Translations under genes and position numbers: made by a program
Notes under the pieces: model-generated
The model's database searches: none
What the model was told of the DNA's origin: nothing
What the model saw: the letters and a program-made list of their open reading frames with translations, nothing else
Source: Hymenobacter sublimis
Lineage (GTDB): Bacteria > Bacteroidota > Bacteroidia > Cytophagales > Hymenobacteraceae
Assembly (NCBI RefSeq): GCF_023101345.1
Contig: NZ_CP095849.1
Location: forward strand, 1 to 64,000
DNA length: 64,000 nt
Direction: 5' to 3'
Shown: positions 7,815 through 15,818 of the stretch, in pieces
How the letters are laid out: every line of letters starts with the position of its first letter
How positions within the stretch are numbered: position 1 is the first letter of the stretch

Positions 7815-8924
7815 ATGACAGCCCTTAATCAACCCTTACCTCCAACGCCGGCCCCCGCCGCGCTGGCGGAAAAGAAACTCTCCGGCCTGGACCGGGGCCT
7901 CACGCTGTGGATATTCCTGGCCATGGCGCTGGGCGTGGCCCTGGGCTACCTGGTGCCCGGCATGAACGACGCCATCAACTACTTCTCGGTGGGCAAGGTG
8001 AACGTACCGCTGGCCATCGGCCTGATTCTGATGATGTACCCGCCCCTGGCCAAGGTGAAGTACGAGCAGCTGCCCACGGTGTTTAAGAACACGCGCATCA
8101 TCGGGCTCTCCTTGTTTCTGAACTGGATACTCGGGCCCCTACTCATGTTCTTTTTGGCCATCTGGCTGCTGCCCGACAAGCCCGAGTACATGATGGGCCT
8201 GATTCTGATTGGCATTGCCCGCTGCATTGCCATGGTGCTGGTGTGGAACGACCTGGCCGATGGTTCGCGGGAATACGCGGCGGGGCTGGTGGCGCTCAAC
8301 TCCATCTTTCAGGTGCTGTTTTACTCGGTGCTGGCTTGGCTGTTCATCTCCGTGCTGCCGCCCTACTTCGGGCTGAAAGGCTACGCGGTCAACATTGGCA
8401 TCGGGGACATTGCGCAGAGCGTGCTCATTTACCTGGGCATTCCGTTTGCTGCGGGCTTTCTCTCGCGCACCCTCCTGCGCCGGTTGAAAGGCAACGCGTG
8501 GTACGAACAGGTGTACATTCCGGCCATCAGCCCCATTACCCTGATTGCGCTGCTGCTGACCATCGTGGTGATGTTCAGCTTGAAGGGCGAAACCATCGTG
8601 CAGGTGCCGCTGGACGTGCTGCGCATCGCGCTGCCGCTGGCTTTGTACTTCGGCATCATGTTCGTGCTCAGCTTCGCGGCCGGCAAGTGGCTGGGGGCGG
8701 ACTACGCCGAGAATGCCAGCATTGCCTTCACGGCCACGGGCAACAATTTCGAGCTGGCCATTGCCGTGGCCATCGGCGTGTTTGGGCTGAATTCGGGGCA
8801 GGCCTTTGCGGGCGTCATCGGGCCGCTGATTGAGGTGCCGGCGCTGATTGCGCTGGTGAACGTGGCCTTCTGGTTCCGGCGCCGCTGGTACGGGGGCAAC
8901 ACAAATGCCCTATCTGCCGAATGA
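7815..8924 (+). CDS. acr3: ACR3-family arsenite efflux permease
   Basis: This inner-membrane arsenite exporter has 369 residues and about ten membrane helices. ATG 7815 is preferred to the TTG immediately before it. The essential Cys of ACR3 proteins is visible in GIARCIAMVLVWNDLA, in the fourth helix. The later segment ASIAFTATGNNFELAIAVAI carries the conserved glutamate. ACR3 uses the proton motive force to expel As(III). It is the effector of the operon headed by arsR. No arsenate reductase is present in the window, so As(V) resistance would need a chromosomal ArsC. Confidence 0.95.
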   Translation: MTALNQPLPPTPAPAALAEKKLSGLDRGLTLWIFLAMALGVALGYLVPGMNDAINYFSVGKVNVPLAIGLILMMYPPLAKVKYEQLPTVFKNTRIIGLSLFLNWILGPLLMFFLAIWLLPDKPEYMMGLILIGIARCIAMVLVWNDLADGSREYAAGLVALNSIFQVLFYSVLAWLFISVLPPYFGLKGYAVNIGIGDIAQSVLIYLGIPFAAGFLSRTLLRRLKGNAWYEQVYIPAISPITLIALLLTIVVMFSLKGETIVQVPLDVLRIALPLALYFGIMFVLSFAAGKWLGADYAENASIAFTATGNNFELAIAVAIGVFGLNSGQAFAGVIGPLIEVPALIALVNVAFWFRRRWYGGNTNALSAE

Positions 8925-8963
8925 CAATGTTTGCTCTCCGCCCCGGGCCCGTATTTTTCCGCT

Positions 8964-9446
8964 ATGAAACAGCTGCTGCGCCTCCAACTACAGGTCCTCG
9001 ATGCCCCGTCCGGTGTTACGATGATGCTGCAACGCGGCACCCAGGAGCTGGTTCCGCCGGTCGCCGCCGCTGCGGGCCAGTTGCTTTTTGAGCTGCAAGC
9101 AACGGTATCCTATCCCAAGGACGAAGCGGCGCCCCGCTTAGGTGGGCCCGCCGTCCACGGCCCGGTGCAGAGGCGCTTCCTCTACGTAAACGCCGGTACG
9201 TATGCCGGTCAGGCTGATTCCGGCTGGGCCCGGCGGGCCAAGGTGCCCCTGCCGGCACTGACCCGGGAACTGGTGGAACAGGCCTTGGCTCGGCCGGACT
9301 TGACGCTGCAGGCCCGCATCCTGGGCCGGGCCGGGGATGGTGGGCCGGCGTGCGCCAGCGTGAAGCTGCTGGATGCGGGGTGGACGCTGGCGCCGGCCTG
9401 GCCGGTACCCGCAGCTCAGATTAATCCCGACTTGGCAGTCAAATGA
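8964..9446 (+). CDS. DUF5990 family protein
   Basis: This is the last gene of the ars operon, 160 residues. The start MKQLLRLQLQVLDAPSGV at 8964 is used because it matches the family N-terminus. Family-like features are LFELQATV, GPAVHGPVQRRFLYVNAGTY, AGQADSGWARRAKVPL, and a C-terminal GDGGPACASVKL. No catalytic residues can be named and there is no signal peptide or membrane helix. It lies 39 bp after acr3 and just ahead of a strong terminator. Its link to arsenic is positional only. Confidence 0.75.
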   Translation: MKQLLRLQLQVLDAPSGVTMMLQRGTQELVPPVAAAAGQLLFELQATVSYPKDEAAPRLGGPAVHGPVQRRFLYVNAGTYAGQADSGWARRAKVPLPALTRELVEQALARPDLTLQARILGRAGDGGPACASVKLLDAGWTLAPAWPVPAAQINPDLAVK

Positions 9447-9452
9447 TACAAC

Positions 9453-9488
9453 AAAAAAGCGCCGGGCTACGAGAGTCCGGCGCTTTTT
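9453..9488 (+). terminator. Rho-independent terminator of the ars operon
   Basis: AAAAAAGCGCCGG and CCGGCGCTTTTT form a strong GC stem with a 10-nt loop, an upstream A-run and a downstream T-run. It can act in both directions, closing the ars operon and the converging minus-strand mercury operon. Confidence 0.9.
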
Positions 9489-9529
9489 CACATTCCGAGC
9501 GGCGGCTGGCCAGCCACTTAGTACTAAGC

Positions 9530-9742
9530 TTACTTTTTGACGACTTCCGTGGTCGCCGGGGTTACCGTGGCGGCCGTGGTCGGCTTCTTGGCGCAGCAGC
9601 TGGCACCAGGCTTCTCGTCTTTGGCGCATTGCATAGCGGCTTCCTTGGTCGCCTTTTTGTTCTTTTTGCCGGGTTTGCCGTCGTTGGCAGTAGCACTGCC
9701 GATGGTGGCCAGCAGGGTCAGGGCAAGCAGGAGGTTTTTCAT
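9530..9742 (-). CDS. Small secreted Cys/Lys-rich protein, 70 aa
   Basis: The frame is read from MKNLLLALTLLATIGSATAN at 9742, a clear signal peptide. The mature peptide of about 50 residues is Lys-rich (KPGKKNKKATKEA) and has three Cys, including SCCAKK. No domain is recognised. It is the last gene of the minus-strand mercury-type operon, so a periplasmic thiol-based metal-binding role is possible but unproven. A longer frame up to 9928 exists, but it lacks a signal sequence and overlaps the next gene. Confidence 0.6.
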   Translation of the reverse strand: MKNLLLALTLLATIGSATANDGKPGKKNKKATKEAAMQCAKDEKPGASCCAKKPTTAATVTPATTEVVKK

Positions 9743-9782
9743 GAGGTGGGGAGCTAAAAAGTGAAAAGCAACAAGAGAATAA

Positions 9783-10031
9783 CTAGCAGCAGCCGCAGGC
9801 ACCTTTGCCCTGCTCCTGGATGGGCGGGCAGGGTACGGTGCCGTACGAGCAGTACACGCAGCAGTCGCCGGCCAGCGGCTTGAGCACCGTGTGGCAGCTG
9901 GTGCACTCGTAAAACCACTGGCAGGCATCGGTCGGCATCTGCTCGGCCTGCGCGTGCTGGCAGACCGGGCAGGTAAGCACCGAGGTCAGCGTTACTGGCG
10001 GGGTGGGGGTAGCTGGTGTGAGGGAAATCAT
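9783..10031 (-). CDS. Small Cys-rich protein of the mer-type operon
   Basis: This protein of 82 residues has Cys pairs throughout: CPVCQHAQAE, a YECTSCH zinc-ribbon-like half, AGDCCVYCSYGTVPCPPIQ and a terminal GACGCC. The GDCCVYCSYG segment recurs in small proteins next to mercury transport genes in Bacteroidota. The arrangement of CxxC pairs suggests zinc ribbon or soft-metal binding in the cytosol, as there is no signal peptide. It starts 10 bp after the merTP stop, so it shares the transcript. Its precise function is unknown. Confidence 0.7.
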   Translation of the reverse strand: MISLTPATPTPPVTLTSVLTCPVCQHAQAEQMPTDACQWFYECTSCHTVLKPLAGDCCVYCSYGTVPCPPIQEQGKGACGCC

Positions 10032-10041
10032 AACTGAGAAA

Positions 10042-10671
10042 TTAACGGGTAGCAGAAGGGTTCAGCACCGAGTAGCCGGTGCCGTTGATGGCGGCTTCTA
10101 CCTGGGCCACGGGCGTGACAGCGGCATTGAAGCGGACCTGGGCCGTGCCCTGCTCGTAGGATACCTGCACGCTTTGCACGCCTGGCAGCTGCTGCACGTC
10201 GTGCTCGACGTGGCGGGCGCAGGCCTCGCAGGTCATGCCGCCGATGCGGTAGGAGCTGGTTTGCAGCACCGGGGCTGCGTTGTTAGCCACCACGGGCTTA
10301 GGAGCTGCTGCCGGGTAGAACCGCGCTCCGTAGTAGGGAAAGGCCAGCAGCAGCACGGCCAGCACGGTGACCGTGGCCAGAAAGCCCCGCGACTGCATCA
10401 GCGAAGGCTTGGCTGGCACGGGGCAGCCGCAGTCGTCGGCTGCCGCGGGCGCGGGTCGCAGGTGCTGGTACCAGGCGAACCCCAGCACGCCCACGGTCAG
10501 GGCTACCAGATAGGGACGCAGCGGCTCCAGCCAGGCAAACGTGCTGGCCACGCCCCCCAGCCCGCCGACAATGGCCAGCAAGGGGGTGATGCAGCACAGG
10601 GAAGCGGCCAGGGCGGCCAGCAGGCCCGTGCCGGCCAGGGACTTGGTTGGGGTAGCGGGCGTGGTATTCAT
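10042..10671 (-). CDS. merTP: MerTP-type mercuric ion transporter fused to a metal-binding domain
   Basis: This inner-membrane protein of 209 residues is a MerT-like transporter joined to a MerP-like HMA domain. The first helix carries the vicinal Cys pair in ASLCCITPLLA. A cytosolic loop has DDCGCP, the second thiol pair expected in MerT. The C-terminal domain starts at about residue 140 with YRIGGMTCEACARHVEHDV, the classical GMTCxxC metal site. MerT/MerP proteins take up Hg(II) for reduction by MerA, yet no merA is visible, so either MerA is encoded elsewhere or the substrate differs. It overlaps the regulator gene by 4 bp, implying translational coupling. The start at 10671 is set by that overlap. 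Confidence 0.88.
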   Translation of the reverse strand: MNTTPATPTKSLAGTGLLAALAASLCCITPLLAIVGGLGGVASTFAWLEPLRPYLVALTVGVLGFAWYQHLRPAPAAADDCGCPVPAKPSLMQSRGFLATVTVLAVLLLAFPYYGARFYPAAAPKPVVANNAAPVLQTSSYRIGGMTCEACARHVEHDVQQLPGVQSVQVSYEQGTAQVRFNAAVTPVAQVEAAINGTGYSVLNPSATR

Positions 10672-11045
10672 CGGGCGGGCGTGAGGGAAGGAGAGGTGGA
10701 TGCCGGGGTCAGCAGCGGCTGCAGCACGGACAAATGCGCCGCCGACAGCGAGTAAAATACCGTTTGTCCGACTTTGCGGGCCTGTATTACCCCGCCGTCC
10801 TTGAGCTTGCGCAGGTGCTGGGAGATGGCCGACACGTTCATCTGCAGCACATCGGCCAGGTCGCACACGCACAGCTGCTGCTTGTCCAGTAGCAGAAACA
10901 GCATTTTCAGGCGCACCTCGTTGCCAGCCAGTGCCAACACGGCCGCCAGTGACTGCAGCTCCGGCTCGGCGGCGGCCAAGCGGTGCTTGCTCTGTTCAAT
11001 GTGGGCCGTATCAGCGAAAACCCGGATGCAAGAAGAAGAGGACAT
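10668..11045 (-). CDS. ArsR/SmtB-family metal-sensing repressor of merTP
   Basis: This winged-helix repressor has 125 residues. It has the classical sensing helix LCVCDLADVLQM, whose paired Cys bind thiophilic ions in ArsR, CadC and related proteins, followed by the recognition helix MNVSAISQHLRKLKDG and the wing VIQARKVGQTVFYSL. It overlaps merTP and so controls its own operon. In Bacteroidota such regulators replace MerR in mercury loci. The metal cannot be decided from the sequence. The start MSSSSCIRVFADTAHIEQSK at 11045 lies about 14 bp from a -7 promoter element. Confidence 0.88.
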   Translation of the reverse strand: MSSSSCIRVFADTAHIEQSKHRLAAAEPELQSLAAVLALAGNEVRLKMLFLLLDKQQLCVCDLADVLQMNVSAISQHLRKLKDGGVIQARKVGQTVFYSLSAAHLSVLQPLLTPASTSPSLTPAR

Positions 11046-11059
11046 ACCTTAAATTTTTT

Positions 11060-11067
11060 CAAAGGTA
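11060..11067 (-). promoter_or_regulatory. -7 promoter element of the mer-type operon
   Basis: The minus strand reads TACCTTTG, a perfect match to the Bacteroidota TAnnTTTG element. It lies 14 bp ahead of the regulator start codon, and the surrounding DNA is AT-rich. The transcript leader would be very short, so a repressor bound here would block it directly. Confidence 0.65.
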
Positions 11068-11287
11068 ATGTTTTCTTATTTAAGCAAACGCTAAAATACA
11101 CTTCCACCACCAGGCCCTCAATGAGTACTTGCCTGTCCTTGTATTGACCGGCTCAGGTCATTGAAATATTGACCAGATAGTAACCGGGACAATAACCCAC
11201 CATGTACCGGGACTCTGCTGGAGATGGGATTAACACTACCCGATTACCATCCGAAAAAGCAAGGGTGTTAAGGGTGTAGTGGGACTG

Positions 11288-11494
11288 CTAATTAGGCGTT
11301 TCAAGTAGCATCCAGGTACGGCGAGTACCACAGGCAGTGCACGCCATCAACAGCTCCGTGGCGTGCGCATAGCGCTCCAGCACCTCCACGTGGGCGTGTA
11401 GCGTTTCCTGCCGGCAGGTGGCACAGGGCAGCAACTCAGTCGCCTCCAGCTGTTCCTGCAGGAACTCGAATTCATCGTCCTTCATCGGTGGCAA
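11288..11494 (-). CDS. Small zinc-ribbon-like protein, 68 aa
   Basis: This short acidic protein has two CxxC pairs: LLPCATCRQET near residue 24 and LMACTACGTRRTW near residue 52. This is the spacing of a small zinc ribbon. The N-terminus (MPPMKDDEFEFLQEQLEATE) is predicted helical. No family name is offered. It lies at the end of the minus-strand block that begins with the coupling protein gene. Confidence 0.55.
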   Translation of the reverse strand: MPPMKDDEFEFLQEQLEATELLPCATCRQETLHAHVEVLERYAHATELLMACTACGTRRTWMLLETPN

Positions 11495-11524
11495 GGTAGC
11501 AATTAGCAGTAGTCGGTTGAAGCC

Positions 11525-11836
11525 TCACTCATTCTTCGCCTGGTTTTCCCGGGCGGCTAAGGCCGCTTTGGCCTGGGTTACGTTGAAAAGGTACTGCCGG
11601 GCCAGCGCGGGATTTTCGCGTTGGGCCCAGGCCCTGGCCCGACGCGCTTCCTCAATTGGCCCTTCGGGCAGGCGCAGGGGCACTGGCGCGGGCCAGTGGC
11701 AAGCGCCCTGACGAAAGAATTCTTCGATTGCTGCCAGCAGCGTGAGCGTGCGCTCCGCGTTCCGGGGCCACTGGTCAAGCAATTGCTCCAGCTCCCAGCT
11801 GGCCGCTTCGTACTCGGCTTCAATGTACAAGTTCAT
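11525..11836 (-). CDS. Hypothetical protein, 103 aa
   Basis: This acidic, almost wholly helical protein begins MNLYIEAEYEAASWELEQLL and contains an Ala/Arg-rich C-terminal helix (EEARRARAWAQRENPALARQ). No domain is recognised. It sits 38 bp downstream of the Fic gene and is probably read on the same transcript. It could be an accessory to the Fic module or plasmid filler; nothing in the sequence decides. Confidence 0.5.
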   Translation of the reverse strand: MNLYIEAEYEAASWELEQLLDQWPRNAERTLTLLAAIEEFFRQGACHWPAPVPLRLPEGPIEEARRARAWAQRENPALARQYLFNVTQAKAALAARENQAKNE

Positions 11837-11874
11837 GGGTCTGGTTTGGAGTTACGTGCGCAGATGCCGGGTGC

Positions 11875-13215
11875 TTACCGTTCTACGCCTTTCTTTTCCT
11901 GGGCCGGGTTTGATGGCGCGAGGTTGCGCTGCGCTTCCTGCAAACTGCGCCCAGCCCCCCGCAGGGCGGCGGCATCGTCGGCCAATGCCGGTATCTTCTC
12001 GGCCCTCGACAAGGCCTCCGTGACTGCCTGCAGGTTCGCGCCGCCCAGGTAAGCAGATTTCTCCACGGCTTTTGCTGCCCGCGACAAGGAATCCGCCGGG
12101 CCCGGGTAGCCCTGCTCCTCTAAACCTTCGACCAGCTGCTTAGCCGCCTGCACAAACGCAGTTGTTGCAGAAGGGTGGGACTGGGGAGGCGTTACTGCCG
12201 GCACTACATCCACGGCTCGTGCTTGTGCGGGTGGTTGCAGAACAGCCAGTGCGGCCCCAAACCGGGCGGCCTCTTGCTGAGAAACAGGGTCCTGGAAGCG
12301 TTTGTCCTGCACCACCTCCTGCACCAGCTGCTGGAGGCCCGCACCATGCTTAGGCAGGCCCTGCTGAGGGTTGCGGTCGATGTCGAGTACTTGCGCAAGC
12401 AGCGCGTCCGCTCGTTGCGTGCGCCGGTAGTCCACGCCGGCTACCAATTGCTGCATGGCCGGGGCTGCCGCAACCAGGTCTCGTAGCTGCTCTATCTGCC
12501 GCACGGTGGGCGTGGGTCCATCCGTCAGGGGACGCGCCTGGCTGGGGTGCCGGGCTGCTTCGGCTGCTGCTCCGGGCAGGGCCGTGGTGTTACGGGCAAA
12601 TAAGTCCCGCAGTGCCTGCAGGTCCCGCTTTTTGTGCGGCGCGCCGTGCAGGCTCACGATGCCCTGGTCGCGGGCGGGATTTAGCTTTTCGTGCTCCCGT
12701 CCAAAGTCCATCCGGTAACCGGCCTGCTGGGCCAGCTCGCTGAACGCGGCCTGCAGGGTGCGACCGTTGCCTTCCCGGAAAGCGTGCACGTGGTTGTAGT
12801 GGTCGAAGTAGTAGGCCGCCCGCTCGGCAAAGGCTTCGGGCGTAGGCAGGCCCTTGAGGTTATTCTCAAGCTTGAGCTGCTCGCCCAGCGCGTTCAGGCG
12901 CTCGTCAATGCGCTCGTAAGGCGCGAAGTGCATGGGCCGCTCGATACCGGGCAGGTCAGCGGCTTTGACGCCCTGGAAACTGCCTTCGCGGCGGGTCTGG
13001 CCGGCCCACTCAAATGCGTCCTGAAACAGGTAACGGTGGGTAGCCCGCAGCCGCGCGGCGTCGAAGCGCTCACACTGCGGGCCGCGGCCCGCCGCCAGTT
13101 CCGTGAGCCGGCGCAGGGACAGGCGCTTGGTTTCCCGGTCCAGCTCCTCGGCATCGGTAAGGCCGAGCTGGTTGTAGAAAACGCCGGTTTCGGGGTTGGT
13201 GAAGCGGTCGGTCAT
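11875..13215 (-). CDS. Fic-domain protein (probable AMPylator toxin)
   Basis: This protein of 446 residues has an N-terminal Fic domain (about residues 1-200) and a long helical C-terminal half rich in Ala and Gln. The Fic motif is HAFREGNGRTLQ at about 141-152: the catalytic His and the GNGR loop are intact, but the final Arg of the usual HxFxxGNGRxxR is Gln. It also has FEWAGQTRREGSF, a Fic flap-like region. Fic enzymes transfer AMP to target proteins and on plasmids commonly act as toxins controlled by a small antitoxin. A 257-bp gene lies 91 bp upstream on the same strand and may be that partner. The C-terminal half resembles the tails of transferred or mobilisation-linked Fic proteins only in composition. 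Confidence 0.82.
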   Translation of the reverse strand: MTDRFTNPETGVFYNQLGLTDAEELDRETKRLSLRRLTELAAGRGPQCERFDAARLRATHRYLFQDAFEWAGQTRREGSFQGVKAADLPGIERPMHFAPYERIDERLNALGEQLKLENNLKGLPTPEAFAERAAYYFDHYNHVHAFREGNGRTLQAAFSELAQQAGYRMDFGREHEKLNPARDQGIVSLHGAPHKKRDLQALRDLFARNTTALPGAAAEAARHPSQARPLTDGPTPTVRQIEQLRDLVAAAPAMQQLVAGVDYRRTQRADALLAQVLDIDRNPQQGLPKHGAGLQQLVQEVVQDKRFQDPVSQQEAARFGAALAVLQPPAQARAVDVVPAVTPPQSHPSATTAFVQAAKQLVEGLEEQGYPGPADSLSRAAKAVEKSAYLGGANLQAVTEALSRAEKIPALADDAAALRGAGRSLQEAQRNLAPSNPAQEKKGVER

Positions 13216-13306
13216 GGGCCTAGCGTACCCGGCGGTTCGTAACCAAAAAACGCGGGAGCAAAACAGCGCGGCGCGGGTAGCCAGGCTGGGGTGTCACGAA
13301 AGCGAA

Positions 13307-13564
13307 CTACTTGGCTCCCGCCGCAGCTGTCTGCTGGCTGGCAATGAGCTGGGCGCGGTACTCGTCGTGGCGGGCCCCCACGTAATCCAGGTCGACCAGG
13401 CCCTCCACGTACTGTTCGTGCAGCTTGGCCTGCCAGTCCGGCACTTCGTACGGGCCCTGGCTGCGGGTGATGCCCACTGACTGACTGATGATGAACTGCC
13501 GCTGCTCGCGGGTTTGCTCGCGGGGGCCAAACTGGGGGGTAGGATAAGCAGGCGTTTCCATCAT
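13307..13564 (-). CDS. Small protein upstream of fic, possible VbhA-like antitoxin
   Basis: This protein of 85 residues starts MMETPAYPTPQFGPREQTRE. The central and C-terminal part (WQAKLHEQYVEGLVDLDYVG) loosely resembles the helical antitoxins that inhibit class I Fic proteins, and the position just upstream of fic fits. The characteristic inhibitory pattern S/T-xxx-E-G/N is not clearly present: the comparable stretch is GITRSQG with Gln and no correctly spaced Ser/Thr. The assignment is therefore tentative. It could instead be an unrelated small plasmid protein between the coupling protein and fic. Confidence 0.5.
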   Translation of the reverse strand: MMETPAYPTPQFGPREQTREQRQFIISQSVGITRSQGPYEVPDWQAKLHEQYVEGLVDLDYVGARHDEYRAQLIASQQTAAAGAK

Positions 13565-13640
13565 GCAAACTACGTAAAAGGGATAAACGACGGGCATTTA
13601 TAAAACACCATTCCAGCGGCTAAGGTGCCCCAAACACCCT

Positions 13641-15785
13641 TTATAGCATGGGTTCATTGTCCGGCATCTGGCCGGGCTTGAGGGTGTTGGCGTACTGCCC
13701 GACAATGCTGGCCACATCCTCCCGAATCAGCTCAAAGTTGGCTTGAATAACCGCCTGTAGCGCACTGACCGGCTCCGCGGGGGACTGACTCCCCGCCTGC
13801 CGGGCTGCCCGTCGCTGGCTCAGCCAATCCGGGTCCTGCCCCTCCCCTGCCGGTGCCTCGGCCAGCTTTGGGGCCGGCCCACCCTCAAAGGTGGCCAGCG
13901 GGTGCAGCGGGTACGTGCCGGGCGCCGCCTGGCGCTCCACCTTGCCCTGGAAAAAGGGCTGCTCGGTTTCCACGGTCTGGCCGATGAACTCGCCGGTTTC
14001 GAGGGTAATGGTATCCTGCAGGCGCACCAGGTTGCGCTCCTGCCAGCTCACGCTCTGGTTGGTACTGCTGCCGGCGCCCCGGCTGCCGCCGCTCTGGCTG
14101 CGGCCCAAACTGGCCGACACCATCTCCCGGTCCTCTTTGCCCACCAGCTCCGAAACAAACTTGGCCGTTTCCAGGGAGTTGACCTTGCCGAAAAACTGGT
14201 TGTTGAGGTTGCTCACCATCACCTGCATTTTCTCCCGGCCGTATGCGTCAATCATCTGGCTCAAATCCTGGGTCATGTAAATCATGGCCACCTTGTTGCT
14301 GCGGGCCGTGGCCGGTATCACCTCCAGGTTCGGCACGTAGATGGTGGCGGCCTCGTCGAGAAACACGTAGCTCGGGTGCTTGTGCTGCTGGTTCATCAGC
14401 TTCAAGGCCACGGCCACGATGCAGCTGATAACCGGGGAGAAGGTTCCCTTCAGCGTGGGGTCGTTGCCCACCACCAAGACCTTGGGCGCTTGCTTATCAT
14501 TCAAATCCAAGCTGAACCCCTCCCCTCTAGCCTCGTCGGGCGTAAGCACCCAGGCGATTTCCGGCGAGTTGATGCGCGTGAGCACAATCTGCAGCGAGGC
14601 AATGACGCCGGCTACCTGCTTCTCGGCCCGCTGCTTGACGGCCGTCGTGATACTTCGCACCATGTCGCCGCACTCGGGGTCGGTGTCGAGCATGCTCAGC
14701 ACGTGGGTGAAGTCCGGGTGCAGGGCCGTGTTTACCACGTGGGGCAGGGTGCAAAACGCGGGGAAGTTCTTCTTGTAAAACCAGATGATGGCCGTCAGAA
14801 AGGCGTTGGCGCTGGTGTCGAAGAAGTCCATCTTTTTAATGCTCTCCGGGTTCAGGTTGGCCATGATGGCGCGGGCGTACTCGTTGGCGTAGGCTACTAC
14901 CGGCATCTTGTCGGCCCGCAGCGGGTTCACCCGCTCGCTGCGTTCCAGGTCTTTAAAGTTGATGATGTGCAGCTGCACATGAGCTGGCTCCTCCCCCGCC
15001 GCCCGGGCTTTGGCATCAGCCAGCACAAAGGCCTTCTGCGCGGCTTCGGCCAGCACCGGAAACTTAAAGTCATAGATGAGCCCGGCAAAGCCCTTCTCAG
15101 TGAACTGCTCAATCAGGGGCTCGCCAATCGAATACGACTTGCCCGCTCCCGCCCCGCCCAGCACCAGCGTGCCCCGAAACGGGTTGGGAATGTTAATCCA
15201 GCCCCCGTCCGTCGTGGCCAGACTAAACCCGTGCTCGGTGAGCTGCTGCCGGCGCTCGGTGCGCAGCCCGAACCGCTCGGTCTTGTGCAGGGCCCGCGCA
15301 ATGCCGGCTGCCAGGCCCGCGCCCAACGCCAGCAGGGCCGCGGTGGGGTATAGCCAGGCTACCATACCGGCTGAAAACGTGGCCATGGCCAGCAGCAGCG
15401 CCCCGGTGAACAGGCCCACCCCGGCGGCGCCCAGCTGAACGCGCCGCAGCTGCAGCTGCGTGGGCTGCCAGCGCCGCTGCCCGGGCCGCGCGGGTGGGGC
15501 TTTGAGCAGCACGGCCAGCAGGCCCCCTGCTACCAGAATCCCCGCTCGTATGAGTAAGCCATAGCGCTGGTAAAACGTGGCCGTGCCCAGCAGCAGGCGG
15601 GTGGTTATGGAATCCCCCAAACCTGCATTCGGGGCAGCAGGGGTTCCGGTCCCGGCCAGGAAGGAGGGGTGAGAAAGTAGGTAATACTCACCGCCGGCCA
15701 GCAACGCCAGCAGGAATCCCAGGGCGATGTACAGGCCAGTCAGCCGGTGGCTGCTCGGCTGCCGGGGGGCACTCATCATGCTCAT
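13641..15785 (-). CDS. Type IV coupling protein (VirD4/TraG family)
   Basis: This inner-membrane ATPase of 714 residues links the relaxosome to the secretion channel. Four or so membrane helices occupy the first 175 residues. The Walker A motif GGAGAGKSYSIGE lies near residue 212, and Walker B with YVFLDEAATIYVPNLE near 470, followed by the sensor segment VAMIYMTQDLSQM. These are the hallmarks of VirD4-type coupling proteins; unlike the VirB4-type ATPase at 29055 it has no long N-terminal soluble domain. It lies 33 bp downstream of the relaxase gene in the order accessory protein, relaxase, coupling protein, so the three form one mobilisation operon. Confidence 0.92.
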   Translation of the reverse strand: MSMMSAPRQPSSHRLTGLYIALGFLLALLAGGEYYLLSHPSFLAGTGTPAAPNAGLGDSITTRLLLGTATFYQRYGLLIRAGILVAGGLLAVLLKAPPARPGQRRWQPTQLQLRRVQLGAAGVGLFTGALLLAMATFSAGMVAWLYPTAALLALGAGLAAGIARALHKTERFGLRTERRQQLTEHGFSLATTDGGWINIPNPFRGTLVLGGAGAGKSYSIGEPLIEQFTEKGFAGLIYDFKFPVLAEAAQKAFVLADAKARAAGEEPAHVQLHIINFKDLERSERVNPLRADKMPVVAYANEYARAIMANLNPESIKKMDFFDTSANAFLTAIIWFYKKNFPAFCTLPHVVNTALHPDFTHVLSMLDTDPECGDMVRSITTAVKQRAEKQVAGVIASLQIVLTRINSPEIAWVLTPDEARGEGFSLDLNDKQAPKVLVVGNDPTLKGTFSPVISCIVAVALKLMNQQHKHPSYVFLDEAATIYVPNLEVIPATARSNKVAMIYMTQDLSQMIDAYGREKMQVMVSNLNNQFFGKVNSLETAKFVSELVGKEDREMVSASLGRSQSGGSRGAGSSTNQSVSWQERNLVRLQDTITLETGEFIGQTVETEQPFFQGKVERQAAPGTYPLHPLATFEGGPAPKLAEAPAGEGQDPDWLSQRRAARQAGSQSPAEPVSALQAVIQANFELIREDVASIVGQYANTLKPGQMPDNEPML

Positions 15786-15818
15786 AGTCAGGTTGTTTTA
15801 AGCGTGCAGTACTTGGAA

